Source: UBA7960 sp964624065 (lineage in GTDB: Bacteria; Bacteroidota; Bacteroidia; Bacteroidales; UBA7960). From it: DNA of 64,000 nucleotides. The stretch covers positions 1 to 64,000 of the forward strand of contig CAZUWF010000010.1 of the NCBI GenBank assembly GCA_964624065.1, written 5' to 3'. Below are positions 35,453-43,983 of the stretch, one piece after another (within the stretch, counting starts at the first letter, position 1; the number at the start of each line of letters is the position of its first letter). Below the pieces are notes generated by a model. That model had not been told where the DNA came from. It saw only the letters and a list, made by a program, of their open reading frames with translations, and ran no database searches. A program made the translations under genes and the position numbers.

Positions 35453-35572
35453 ATCAAAGAATCAAATGGGGATTTAAACATTATTTACTTGTGTGGTAAA
35501 GCAACCCCATAACAAAACACTGCACCTCCGGGCCAAAAATTCTTTTCTGTAGTCCAAGTCTCATTTCTTCAC

Positions 35573-35580
35573 TACCTTTG
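35573..35580 (+). promoter_or_regulatory. Promoter -7 box (TACCTTTG) directly before the DUF3109 gene
   Basis: The box ends only four bases before the family-typical ATG at 35585, so transcription would begin at or inside the start codon. This implies a leaderless mRNA, or use of the ATG at 35609. Confidence 0.48.
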
Positions 35581-35584
35581 CCAT

Positions 35585-36178
35585 ATGATTGTTATTGGCG
35601 ACGTCTTGATGTCTGACGAGATTTACTTAGAGCAGTTTGCTTGCGACCTTGGCAAATGCAAGGGTGCATGCTGCGTTGAGGGCGATGCCGGTGCCCCCCT
35701 TTCGCAAGGAGAAAAAGAAACCTTAAACTCCATTTTTGAAAAGGTAAAACCCTACATGCTCGAAAAGGGTGTTTTGGAGATTGAAAAAAACGGACCTTGG
35801 GCGGTGGATATGCAAGGTGAACCCGTAACTCCACTCATCGATGGCGGAGCCTGCGCATATGTTCACTTTGACCACGAAGGAGTTTCCAAATGCGCCATAG
35901 AAACTGCCTTTTTCAGTGGCGACATAAACTTTCAGAAACCCATTTCGTGCCACCTTTACCCCATAAGGGTTACCAGCCACGAGTATTACGATGCACTAAA
36001 CTACCACAAGTGGCCTATTTGCACCTCTGCCCGAAAAAAAGGTAGCAAGCAAAAGGTTAGGATGTTTAGATTTGTGAAAGATGCCCTTGTTAGGAGATAC
36101 GGATCACAATGGTACGAAGAGTTGGACGAATACGTGAAGTTGGCCTTTGAGAAAACCCAAGGCTCCAAAGGTGAATAA
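35585..36178 (+). CDS. DUF3109 family cysteine-rich protein
   Basis: A 197-residue protein of DUF3109, a mainly Bacteroidota family of unknown function that resembles the zinc/iron-chelating YkgJ group. The N-terminal CDLGKCKGACCVEGDAGAPL is diagnostic, with further cysteines at GGACAYV, SKCAIE, SCHLYP and WPICTSA that could bind a metal or iron-sulfur cluster. The start MIVIGDVLMSDEIYLEQFACDL agrees with homologues. ribE follows 80 bases later on the same strand. Confidence 0.87.
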   Translation: MIVIGDVLMSDEIYLEQFACDLGKCKGACCVEGDAGAPLSQGEKETLNSIFEKVKPYMLEKGVLEIEKNGPWAVDMQGEPVTPLIDGGACAYVHFDHEGVSKCAIETAFFSGDINFQKPISCHLYPIRVTSHEYYDALNYHKWPICTSARKKGSKQKVRMFRFVKDALVRRYGSQWYEELDEYVKLAFEKTQGSKGE

Positions 36179-36258
36179 ATTTGGGTGCCCAAATTGGAAA
36201 AGACATCTTGGGATCCCCTCAAAATAAATAACAAATTACATAACTTAAAATCACTACT

Positions 36259-36867
36259 ATGTTTACAGGGATTGTTGAAACCACTGCAAGGGTTGTAAAA
36301 ATTGAAAAAGACAGGGGAAATATCCATTTTACGATGGAAACCCCAATCGCTGACCAAATGAAGGTTGACCAGAGCGTTTCTCACGATGGCGTGTGCCTAA
36401 CCATTGTTAAAGTTGACAAACAAAAAAACCACTACACCGTAACTGCAATTCAAGAAACTCTTGAAAAAACCAACATGCGCACGTGGGAAGTTGGCTACCG
36501 AGTTAACCTCGAAAGGTGCATGAAGCTTGATGGAAGGCTCGACGGACACATAGTTCAGGGTCACGTTGACCAAACCGCCTCCTGCACAAGGGTTGAAGAG
36601 TTTGACGGCAGCTGGAAGTTTTATTTCGAGTACCACCGCGGTCCAAAAAACATAACGGTTGAAAAAGGCTCCATTTCGGTAAACGGTGTTAGCCTCACGG
36701 TTGTGGATTCAGAACCTGGAATGTTTTCGGTGGCAATAATACCCTACACCTACGAGCAAACCAACTTTGGCGACTTCAAGGTTGGCTCGGTGGTAAACCT
36801 CGAGTTTGACATAATTGGCAAGTACGTGGCCAAATTGCTTGATTTGCATTTCGAAGCCAAAAAGTAA
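36259..36867 (+). CDS. ribE: Riboflavin synthase, alpha subunit
   Basis: Dismutates two molecules of 6,7-dimethyl-8-ribityllumazine to riboflavin and the pyrimidine substrate of lumazine synthase. The 202-residue protein has the two tandem lumazine-binding barrels of the family: the first begins MFTGIVETTARV, the second near residue 98 with LDGHIVQGHVDQ, and each carries the typical VNGVSLTV or HDGVCLTI segment. It starts with the canonical MFTGI. pnuC begins seven bases after its stop, so the two are probably co-transcribed, a vitamin-related pair. Confidence 0.95.
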   Translation: MFTGIVETTARVVKIEKDRGNIHFTMETPIADQMKVDQSVSHDGVCLTIVKVDKQKNHYTVTAIQETLEKTNMRTWEVGYRVNLERCMKLDGRLDGHIVQGHVDQTASCTRVEEFDGSWKFYFEYHRGPKNITVEKGSISVNGVSLTVVDSEPGMFSVAIIPYTYEQTNFGDFKVGSVVNLEFDIIGKYVAKLLDLHFEAKK

Positions 36868-36874
36868 CGCCTAA

Positions 36875-37507
36875 ATGGATTTTAATTCTTTTCTGGAACA
36901 ATTTTCCGGAAACCTTGCAAATACATCCTCTTGGGAAATAATTGCCGTGGCGTTTGGTATTGCAAGTGTTTGGTTTGCCCGTCAAGCCAACATTTTGGTT
37001 TTTCCAACGGGGATTGTTAGCACGGTCATTTACATTTTCATCTGTTTTTTTGCGAGGTTTTACGCAGATATGGGCATCAATGCTTTCTATACAGCAATGA
37101 GCTTTTACGGCTGGTACATGTGGACCCGAAAAGATGCAAACCAAAAGGTTATTCCCATTAAATGGAACTCACCAAAGCAGCAAATTACTGGTATTGCATT
37201 AATCCCCATTCTTTATTTGATAATACTCGGCTTGATTTGGCTTTTCAACAAGGATGATGTTGAGTACATGCGGTCATACGTGCCATATGTGGATTCTTTC
37301 ACAACTTCGATTTTCTTGGTTGGAATGTGGTTCATGGCCCGCAAAAGGGTGGAAAACTGGGTTTACTGGATTGCCGGAAACATAATTTCAATCCCGATGT
37401 ATTTCGCAAAAGGATTGGTATTCACCAGCTTTCAGTTTTCGGTATTTTTGGTTTTGGCAATAATGGGGTTTATGGAGTGGAGGAAGAAAGCCGCGAAATG
37501 TGAGTAG
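36875..37507 (+). CDS. pnuC: PnuC-type nicotinamide riboside transporter
   Basis: A 210-residue inner-membrane protein with about seven hydrophobic helices, matching PnuC, a facilitator that takes up nicotinamide riboside or a related vitamin. GIASVWFARQANILVFPTGIVST and NAFYTAMSFYGWYMWTRKD are family hallmarks; the latter aromatic-rich segment lines the substrate path. PnuC relatives also carry riboflavin (PnuX) or thiamine (PnuT). Its position seven bases after ribE makes riboflavin a possible alternative substrate, while a NadR-like kinase elsewhere in the window (52282-52824) would fit nicotinamide riboside. Confidence 0.88.
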   Translation: MDFNSFLEQFSGNLANTSSWEIIAVAFGIASVWFARQANILVFPTGIVSTVIYIFICFFARFYADMGINAFYTAMSFYGWYMWTRKDANQKVIPIKWNSPKQQITGIALIPILYLIILGLIWLFNKDDVEYMRSYVPYVDSFTTSIFLVGMWFMARKRVENWVYWIAGNIISIPMYFAKGLVFTSFQFSVFLVLAIMGFMEWRKKAAKCE

Positions 37508-37695
37508 TGAATAGTTAAATACTACCAGTAAAGAGTCTGCAATGGACAATTTTACAATTGAAAGATGAGAATTAAAAACTACCAATTGAAAAGTGTCCTT
37601 GGGATTTTAAGTTTAAAATTAAAACCTTAAATCTCATTTTGCAACCACCCACCAATCACTAATTACTAATCAATGGCAATTAACAATTTATTAGG
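37508..37695. other. AT-rich low-complexity spacer
   Basis: The gap between pnuC and the EamA transporter gene has repeated short motifs of the kind AATTA, CAATTG and TTAAAA, similar to the degenerate intergenic repeats seen in Bacteroidota genomes. No gene is seen. Confidence 0.4.
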
Positions 37696-38565
37696 ATGTT
37701 CCGCATTTACACCATGATGCTTCTGGCGGTGGCCTTTTGGGGATTTTCGTACGTTTGGATGAAAATCGTGATGGAGTTTTACTCGCCGGTTTCAACAATG
37801 TTGATGCGATTGGCCATTTCTTCGGCAATCATTTTCACGATTTTCAGGAAGAGGATTACGAAAATTGAACACACCGATTACAAGTCGTTTTTTTTTCTGT
37901 CGATTTTTTCGCCGTTTCTTTATTTCATCGGTGAGAGTTTCGGGGTTTTTCACGTTTCGCCCGTGGTGGCATCGGTTATCGTGGCCACCATTCCTGTTTT
38001 TACACCATTATTGGGTTTTTTTGTGTTTAAGGAGAAATTAACCTCCATCAACTTTTTTGGATTCGCGGCTTCATTTATGGGGGTGGTTGTAATGGTTCTA
38101 GACGTAAACATGCGGTTTACCGCCTCACCCAAAGGGGTGGCGTTTTTGTTCCTGGCTGTTTTCTCCGCCTTGGCAAGTATGGTTTTCCTAAAGAAGCTTA
38201 CCTCCAAGTATTCTTCAACTACTATAATTGCCACCCAAAACCTATTGGGGGTTTTGCTTTTCCTTCCACTATTCATCATTACAGATTTTTCCGATTTCGT
38301 ACATGTCAGGCCATCGGCCGGGGCAATGGCTTCGATTGTTGCACTAGCATTCTTTGCCTCCACCCTGGCGTTCATTTTCTTTACATCAGGTATAAGGGCT
38401 TTGGGGGTGGCAAAGGCCTCAATATACACAAATCTGATACCGGTGTTTACCGCATTGGTTTCGCTACTTGTATTGAAAGAGGTTATTGACACCCAAAAAT
38501 TACTGGGTATGGGCCTTGTTATTTCAGGATTGTTCTTAACCCAGCTGGGAAGAAAGGGAGCCTGA
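37696..38565 (+). CDS. EamA/DMT-family transporter
   Basis: A 289-residue inner-membrane protein with ten hydrophobic helices arranged as two EamA repeats (about residues 1-140 and 150-285), the drug/metabolite transporter superfamily. AVAFWGFSYVWMKIVMEFYSP near the N-terminus is typical. The substrate cannot be told from sequence; relatives export amino acids or metabolites. It is followed by a short hairpin and the V-type ATPase operon. Confidence 0.87.
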   Translation: MFRIYTMMLLAVAFWGFSYVWMKIVMEFYSPVSTMLMRLAISSAIIFTIFRKRITKIEHTDYKSFFFLSIFSPFLYFIGESFGVFHVSPVVASVIVATIPVFTPLLGFFVFKEKLTSINFFGFAASFMGVVVMVLDVNMRFTASPKGVAFLFLAVFSALASMVFLKKLTSKYSSTTIIATQNLLGVLLFLPLFIITDFSDFVHVRPSAGAMASIVALAFFASTLAFIFFTSGIRALGVAKASIYTNLIPVFTALVSLLVLKEVIDTQKLLGMGLVISGLFLTQLGRKGA

Positions 38566-38603
38566 ACACGAACAGTTTTTTCATCGAAACCTGCAGGAAC
38601 AAT

Positions 38604-38624
38604 AAAGAACAACCTAGGTTCTTT
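38604..38624 (+). terminator. Weak hairpin after the EamA transporter gene
   Basis: AAAGAAC (38604-38610) pairs with GTTCTTT (38618-38624) around a seven-base loop, about 40 bases after the stop. The stem is AT-rich and no clean T-run follows, so it is a weak candidate. Confidence 0.35.
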
Positions 38625-38772
38625 GAATAATTTGAATCCTTGAAGAAAACTGTTTGGAGCAAAAACTAGCCCTTTGCTTTTTAATACCCCCTTGTTGTGA
38701 ATTAATTAACAACTATTGACATTACACGGATCCCTTTTTAAAAAAACAGGGGATTGGTTTGTTTTTTTTTAG

Positions 38773-38780
38773 TAAGTTTG
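38773..38780 (+). promoter_or_regulatory. Promoter -7 box (TAAGTTTG) before the V-type ATPase operon
   Basis: TAAGTTTG fits TAnnTTTG and ends 34 bases before the first ATPase gene. A TTG lies 16 bases upstream, shorter than usual. Confidence 0.45.
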
Positions 38781-38814
38781 CGCCTCGAAACAAAGTGATT
38801 AATTCTGAACCAAC

Positions 38815-39435
38815 ATGCAAACAAAACTTCAGGAACTTACCGAAAAAATTTACCGTGAAGGCGTTGAAAAAGCCAACGAAGAGACCGAAAAAATCTTGAG
38901 TGCCGCAAGAAATGAAGCTCAAGACATTTTGGCCAAGGCCCGCAAAGAAGCCGAGAGCATTGTAAGAAATGCCGAAAAAGATGCCGGCGACCTAAGCAAA
39001 AATTCGCTTAACGAGCTTCAACTTGCAAGTCGGCAGGCCCTTACCGACCTGAAGCAAAAAATTGTAGATCTTGTTCAAGCCCAAACAATAAGACCCGAAA
39101 CCAAAAAGGCGCTTCAAGATGGAGAATTCGCACAACAAATAATCAAGACAATAATCTCAAACTGGAGTCCATCCGACTCAAAGTCAGTTGACCTGGCCGT
39201 ACTCCTCCCATTAGCTCAACAAAAGGAGTTCGAAGCATTTTTTGCCGGTCAGTTTGGCATATTAATGGAAAAAGGGTTGGAGGTGACATATTCCGACAGG
39301 ATGAAGTCTGGATTTAAAATTGGCCCAAAAGCCGAAGGATACATGATTTCCTTTACCGATGAAGATTTCGAGAACTTCTTCAAATCGTTCCTTCGCCCAA
39401 AACTAGTGCATTTGCTTTTCGACCAAAACAAATAG
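38815..39435 (+). CDS. atpE: V/A-type ATPase subunit E (peripheral stalk)
   Basis: First gene of the V/A-type ATPase operon. The 206-residue protein has a long N-terminal coiled coil rich in Glu, Lys and Ala (about residues 5-85; EKANEETEKILSAARNEAQ), typical of subunit E, which forms the peripheral stalk that stops the catalytic head from rotating. The C-terminal globular part contacts the head. It is followed by the DUF2764 gene after 28 bases. No separate gene for the partner stalk subunit G/H was found in the operon. Confidence 0.88.
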   Translation: MQTKLQELTEKIYREGVEKANEETEKILSAARNEAQDILAKARKEAESIVRNAEKDAGDLSKNSLNELQLASRQALTDLKQKIVDLVQAQTIRPETKKALQDGEFAQQIIKTIISNWSPSDSKSVDLAVLLPLAQQKEFEAFFAGQFGILMEKGLEVTYSDRMKSGFKIGPKAEGYMISFTDEDFENFFKSFLRPKLVHLLFDQNK

Positions 39436-39463
39436 CCCCATTTTAAAAAAACCACCCCGAATC

Positions 39464-40288
39464 GTGAAGCGAAATTACTATTGTTTGGTAGCAGGGTTGC
39501 AAGATATTTACCTCGACATTCACAAACTGCAGCAAACCCGCTCGATGTTAAAGGAGGAGCTCAAAACCGATCTTCACCCCAATGACTACGAGTTGCTAAA
39601 GTTGCTCTTCCTGCCTCACGACAACAAGAACCTCCTGAGTGTTTTTTTAAAGACCAACAAACCATTTGACGAGAGGGGAAACTTTTCGCAGGAAGAAATT
39701 GAAGAGAACATTAAGGCACCGGCCACGCTACCCGAATATATGATTAGGTTTATCGAGGCCCACAAGGAAAAGGAACCAATTTTTCAGGAAATGAGCCCCG
39801 AAAACGAGTTGGCAACGCTTTTTTACGATGAAATTCTCCTAACAAACAATAATTTTTTGAGGAATTGGTTCGAATTTGACATGAACCTTCGCAACATTGT
39901 TACCGCTTTGGTTTCGCGAAAGCACAACCTTGTGTACGAAAATCAAATAGTGGGGAGCGGCGACACCTCAAATACCATACGAAGAAGTCATTCGCGCGAT
40001 TTTGGCCTTGCACAAGAGCTTCCTTACATCGAAGACTTGGCAAACATTATTAGGATTGAAGATATTCAGGAGCGCGAAAAAGCAATTGACGAGATGAAGT
40101 GGAAACACCTCGACGAGGTTACTTTTTTTGAGTACTTCACCGCCGAAAAGGTATTTGCTTTTATAATAAAGCTCGAAATAATTGAAAGGTGGCTTGGAAT
40201 TGATAAGCCAACCGGCAATGAGTTGTTCAAAAAACTACTCGAAGAGCTAAAAGGCACCTACAAACTTCCGGAAATTTTTACTAAATAA
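39464..40288 (+). CDS. DUF2764 protein, V-type ATPase operon component
   Basis: A 274-residue protein that starts at a GTG and opens KRNYYCLVAGLQDIYLD, close to the N-terminus of DUF2764 proteins. This family occurs in V-type ATPase operons of Bacteroidota, chlamydiae and spirochaetes between subunits E and A, where other organisms have subunits C and F. It has no membrane helix and is mostly alpha-helical and acidic. A role as the central-stalk socket (subunit C equivalent) is inferred from position and not shown. The A subunit gene begins six bases after its stop. Confidence 0.82.
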   Translation: MKRNYYCLVAGLQDIYLDIHKLQQTRSMLKEELKTDLHPNDYELLKLLFLPHDNKNLLSVFLKTNKPFDERGNFSQEEIEENIKAPATLPEYMIRFIEAHKEKEPIFQEMSPENELATLFYDEILLTNNNFLRNWFEFDMNLRNIVTALVSRKHNLVYENQIVGSGDTSNTIRRSHSRDFGLAQELPYIEDLANIIRIEDIQEREKAIDEMKWKHLDEVTFFEYFTAEKVFAFIIKLEIIERWLGIDKPTGNELFKKLLEELKGTYKLPEIFTK

Positions 40289-40294
40289 CAAAAT

Positions 40295-42052
40295 ATGAAC
40301 ACAACAGGTAAGGTAAAAGGGATTATCGCCAACCTTGTGATTGTTGAAGCCAACGGCACCGTGGCACAAAACGAAATTTGCTACATCAAGCACGAAGGCA
40401 CGCAGCTCATGGCAGAGGTTATTAAGATCCTTGGAAAAAAGGTTTACGTTCAGGTTTTCGAAAGTACCCGTGGATTAAAAATTAACTCGGAGGTAGATTT
40501 TGTGGGCAGGATGCTCGAGATTGATCTCGGACCGGGGCTTTTGTCAAAGAACTTCGACGGCCTTCAAAACAACCTCGACACCATGGAAGGGGTTTTCCTC
40601 AAAAGAGGTGAATATACCGATGGGCTTGACAATAGCAAGGATTTTAGCTTCAAGCCCCTTGCCCAAAAAGGCGAAAAGGTTACTGCGGGAAGTTGGTTAG
40701 GTGAGGTGATCGAAAATTGGATTCCTCACAAAATTATGGTTCCATTCAAGCTTAGCGGCGAGTACACCGTGAAAAGCGTAAAAGAAGCTGGAGACTACAA
40801 AATTACGGAAGTAGTTGCAGTTATTACGGATGCAGAGGGAACCGACTTCGAAATTACCATGCGTCAAAAGTGGCCTGTGAAGGTTCCAATTCGTGCTTAT
40901 AAAGAAAAGCCAAGGCCCTTCAAGGTTCTCGAAACCGGGGTAAGGGTTATGGATACACTAAACCCAATAGCAGAGGGCGGCACCGGCTTCATTCCGGGTC
41001 CTTTCGGTAGCGGGAAAACTGTTTTGCAGCACAACCTTTCGAAAAACGCTGAAGCCGACCTGGTTGTTATAGCCGCCTGCGGTGAGCGAGCCAACGAGGT
41101 TGTGGAAATTTTTACCGAGTTTCCCGAACTCGAAGACCCGCGATCTGGCCGCAAGTTGATGGAGCGTACTACTATCATCGCAAACACCTCAAATATGCCC
41201 GTTGCAGCCCGCGAAGCATCGGTTTACACCGCAATGACCATTGCAGAGTATTACCGTGCAATGGGATTGAAGGTTTTGCTACTTGCCGACTCAACCTCTC
41301 GCTGGGCCCAAGCACTTAGGGAAATGTCAAACCGAATGGAGGAACTTCCCGGCCCCGACGGCTTCCCAATGGATCTGCCTGCAATCATTTCGAACTTTTA
41401 TGCAAGGGCAGGTTTCGTTTACCTAAACAATGGAAAAACCGGTTCGATAACCTTTATCGGAACCGTTTCGCCGGCTGGTGGTAACCTTAAGGAGCCCGTT
41501 ACCGAATCGACCAAGAAGGCTGCAAGGTGCTTTTACGCATTATCACAAAACAGGGCCGACAGCAAGAGGTACCCGGCCATTAACCCCCTCGACAGTTACT
41601 CCAAGTACCTCGAGTACCCCGAAATCATTGAGCACCTAAATAACAAGATAGCCCCCAACTGGGTAGAGATGGTTTTGGAAGCCAAAACGCTCATGATTAG
41701 AGGCAAGGAAGCTTACGAGCAAATGAATATTCTCGGCGAAGACGGAGTGCCCATGGATTACCACTTCCGTTTCTGGAAATCGGAGCTCATCGACTTCGTT
41801 ATCCTGCAACAAGATGCATTCGACAAGATTGATATGTCATCATCATTGAAAAGGCAGCATTCCATGCTGGAAAAGGTTTTGGAAATTTGCAATATGGAGT
41901 TCAAATTCGATTCATTTACAGAGTTCAACCCTTTCTTCAAGCGTTTAATCAACTCCTTAAAACAAATGAACTATTCGATTTTCGATTCGGACAATTATCA
42001 CAAATTCAAAAACGAACTGAATTCAATTATCGACGAAAGGAGGGTTAAGTAA
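40295..42052 (+). CDS. atpA: V/A-type ATPase catalytic subunit A
   Basis: ATP-hydrolysing (or -making) subunit of the V/A-type ATPase, 585 residues. The Walker A loop GPFGSGKTVLQ lies near residue 232-242, followed by the catalytic GERANEV (Glu arm) and the Walker B-like VLLLADSTSRWA near 330. The V/A-specific non-homologous insert lies between the N-terminal barrel and the nucleotide domain (about residues 110-190). Its stop overlaps the start of the B subunit gene by one base (TAATG), so translation is coupled. Confidence 0.96.
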   Translation: MNTTGKVKGIIANLVIVEANGTVAQNEICYIKHEGTQLMAEVIKILGKKVYVQVFESTRGLKINSEVDFVGRMLEIDLGPGLLSKNFDGLQNNLDTMEGVFLKRGEYTDGLDNSKDFSFKPLAQKGEKVTAGSWLGEVIENWIPHKIMVPFKLSGEYTVKSVKEAGDYKITEVVAVITDAEGTDFEITMRQKWPVKVPIRAYKEKPRPFKVLETGVRVMDTLNPIAEGGTGFIPGPFGSGKTVLQHNLSKNAEADLVVIAACGERANEVVEIFTEFPELEDPRSGRKLMERTTIIANTSNMPVAAREASVYTAMTIAEYYRAMGLKVLLLADSTSRWAQALREMSNRMEELPGPDGFPMDLPAIISNFYARAGFVYLNNGKTGSITFIGTVSPAGGNLKEPVTESTKKAARCFYALSQNRADSKRYPAINPLDSYSKYLEYPEIIEHLNNKIAPNWVEMVLEAKTLMIRGKEAYEQMNILGEDGVPMDYHFRFWKSELIDFVILQQDAFDKIDMSSSLKRQHSMLEKVLEICNMEFKFDSFTEFNPFFKRLINSLKQMNYSIFDSDNYHKFKNELNSIIDERRVK

Positions 42053-43377
42053 TGGAAAAGCAAACACAAGCATTTCAGAGGGTTTACACCAAGCTGTTTC
42101 AGATAACCAAGGCTACCGTATCCTTGCGTGCCGAAGGAGTTGGCAACGAGGAGCTGGCTATTGTTGATGGCAGGCTGGCCCAGGTGGTAAAAATCATTGA
42201 AGACATAGTTACCCTTCAAGTGTTTTCGGGCACCGAGGGCATTCCTACAAACGCGGAGGTAATTTTCACTGGCAAACCCCCAACCCTCAAGGTGGGTGAT
42301 GACCTTGCAGGGCGCTTCTTCAACTCCTACGGCGAGCCACTCTACGGCAGCCCCATTATGGGCGAGGAACTCGAAATTGGCGGGCCTAGCGTTAACCCGG
42401 TCAGGCGCAAGCAGCCATCTGAACTTATTGCAACGGGTATCGCGGGCATTGACCTCAACAACTCACTCGTAACCGGTCAAAAAATCCCCTTCTTTGCCGA
42501 CCCCGACCAGCCATTCAACCAAGTAATGGCAAACGTTGCCCTCAGGGCCAAGGCAGACAAGATTATTTTGGGTGGCACCGGACTCACCAACGATGATTAC
42601 CTGTTCTTCAAAAATGTTTTTGACAACGCCGGGGCACTTGACAGGATAGTTGGCTTCATAAACACTACCGAAGACCCACCTGTAGAAAGGCTATTGGTAC
42701 CTGATATGGCACTTACTGCCGCCGAGTACTTTGCCGTGAAAAAGAATGAAAAGGTGCTGGTTTTGCTCACCGACCTTACCCTATATGCCGATGCCTTGAG
42801 TATTGTGTCAAACAGGATGGATCAAATCCCATCGAAGGATAGCATGCCCGGTTCCCTTTACTCCGACCTTGCCCGCCTTTACGAAAAAGCGGTGCAGTTT
42901 CCCCAAGGTGGTTCAATTACAATTATTGCCGTAACCACCCTTTCGAGTGGCGATATCACCCACGCCATACCCGACAACACCGGGTACATTACCGAGGGGC
43001 AGCTATTTCTGAGACGCGACAGTGATATTGGCAAGGTTATAGTTGACCCCTTCAGGAGCCTTTCGCGTTTGAAGCAACTAGTAATTGGTAAGAAAACCCG
43101 CAAGGATCACCCTCAAGTGATGAATGCGGCCGTGAGGCTATACGCCGATGCGGCCAATGCCAAGACAAAGCTGGAAAACGGGTTTGACCTTTCTGATTAC
43201 GACGAGCGGACTCTCAACTTCGCAAAAAAATATAGCGAGAAGCTTTTGGCAATCGACGTAAACATTGACGTGGATACTATGCTCGAAACGGCATACGAGC
43301 TTTTCAGGGAGTACTTCTCCCCTGCCGAAGTTGGCATCCGTCAAGAATTTATTGATATGTACTGGAAAAAAAGCTAA
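42052..43377 (+). CDS. atpB: V/A-type ATPase regulatory subunit B
   Basis: Non-catalytic partner of subunit A in the hexameric head, 441 residues. It lacks a proper P-loop, as expected: the equivalent region reads TGQKIPFFADPDQPFN. DMALTAAEYFAVKKNEKVLVLLTDLTLYADAL and SGDITHAIPDNTGYITEGQ are conserved B-subunit segments, the latter close to the Arg that reaches the catalytic site. Its start overlaps the A stop by one base and the D gene begins three bases after it. Confidence 0.95.
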   Translation: MEKQTQAFQRVYTKLFQITKATVSLRAEGVGNEELAIVDGRLAQVVKIIEDIVTLQVFSGTEGIPTNAEVIFTGKPPTLKVGDDLAGRFFNSYGEPLYGSPIMGEELEIGGPSVNPVRRKQPSELIATGIAGIDLNNSLVTGQKIPFFADPDQPFNQVMANVALRAKADKIILGGTGLTNDDYLFFKNVFDNAGALDRIVGFINTTEDPPVERLLVPDMALTAAEYFAVKKNEKVLVLLTDLTLYADALSIVSNRMDQIPSKDSMPGSLYSDLARLYEKAVQFPQGGSITIIAVTTLSSGDITHAIPDNTGYITEGQLFLRRDSDIGKVIVDPFRSLSRLKQLVIGKKTRKDHPQVMNAAVRLYADAANAKTKLENGFDLSDYDERTLNFAKKYSEKLLAIDVNIDVDTMLETAYELFREYFSPAEVGIRQEFIDMYWKKS

Positions 43378-43380
43378 GTA

Positions 43381-43983
43381 ATGTCTGTCAAGTTTCAATA
43401 TAACAAAACCTCGCTCCAGTACCTAAACAAGCAACTTAAGATTAGGACAGGTGCTTTACCTACCTTGAAAAACAAGGAGTCGGCCCTACGCATCGAGGTC
43501 AAGAAGTTTAAGAACTTGGTGGAGGAGTACGACCAAAAGTTAAAGCAAAAACTGGACGAACACCAAAGGGCAATTGAATTGTGGGGAGAGTTTGACAACA
43601 ACCTGGTTTCAATTGAAGGGGTAGATGTTTCTATAAAGAAAATAGCGGGCGTAAGGATTCCGGTCCTCGAAGACGTAAAATTCAAGGTGCAGGGGTTTAG
43701 TCTCTTCACCAACCCTGGCTGGTACCTGGATGGCATTGCCATTTCCAAAGAACTTGCTTACGTGGCCATAGAGCGTGAGGTTTACATTCAGGAAATGGAA
43801 ATTCTGGAATACGCAAGACGCAAGACCACCCAAAAGGTTAACCTCTACGAAAAGGTTCAAATACCGGGCTTTCAAACCGCCATTCGTAAAATTAAGAGAT
43901 ACCTTGAAGATGAGGAGAACCTAAGCAAGGCATCCCAAAAGATTGTAAAATCGAGAATTCAAGAAATGGAGGCGGCACTATGA
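43381..43983 (+). CDS. atpD: V/A-type ATPase subunit D (central rotor shaft)
   Basis: Rotor shaft of the V/A-type ATPase, 200 residues, with long N- and C-terminal helices that form an antiparallel coiled coil (about 5-70 and 150-200) and a short middle part. YNKTSLQYLNKQLKIRTGALPTLKNKESAL at the start is typical of the subunit. The stop overlaps the start of the subunit I gene (ATGA at 43980-43983), which couples the two. Confidence 0.9.
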   Translation: MSVKFQYNKTSLQYLNKQLKIRTGALPTLKNKESALRIEVKKFKNLVEEYDQKLKQKLDEHQRAIELWGEFDNNLVSIEGVDVSIKKIAGVRIPVLEDVKFKVQGFSLFTNPGWYLDGIAISKELAYVAIEREVYIQEMEILEYARRKTTQKVNLYEKVQIPGFQTAIRKIKRYLEDEENLSKASQKIVKSRIQEMEAAL

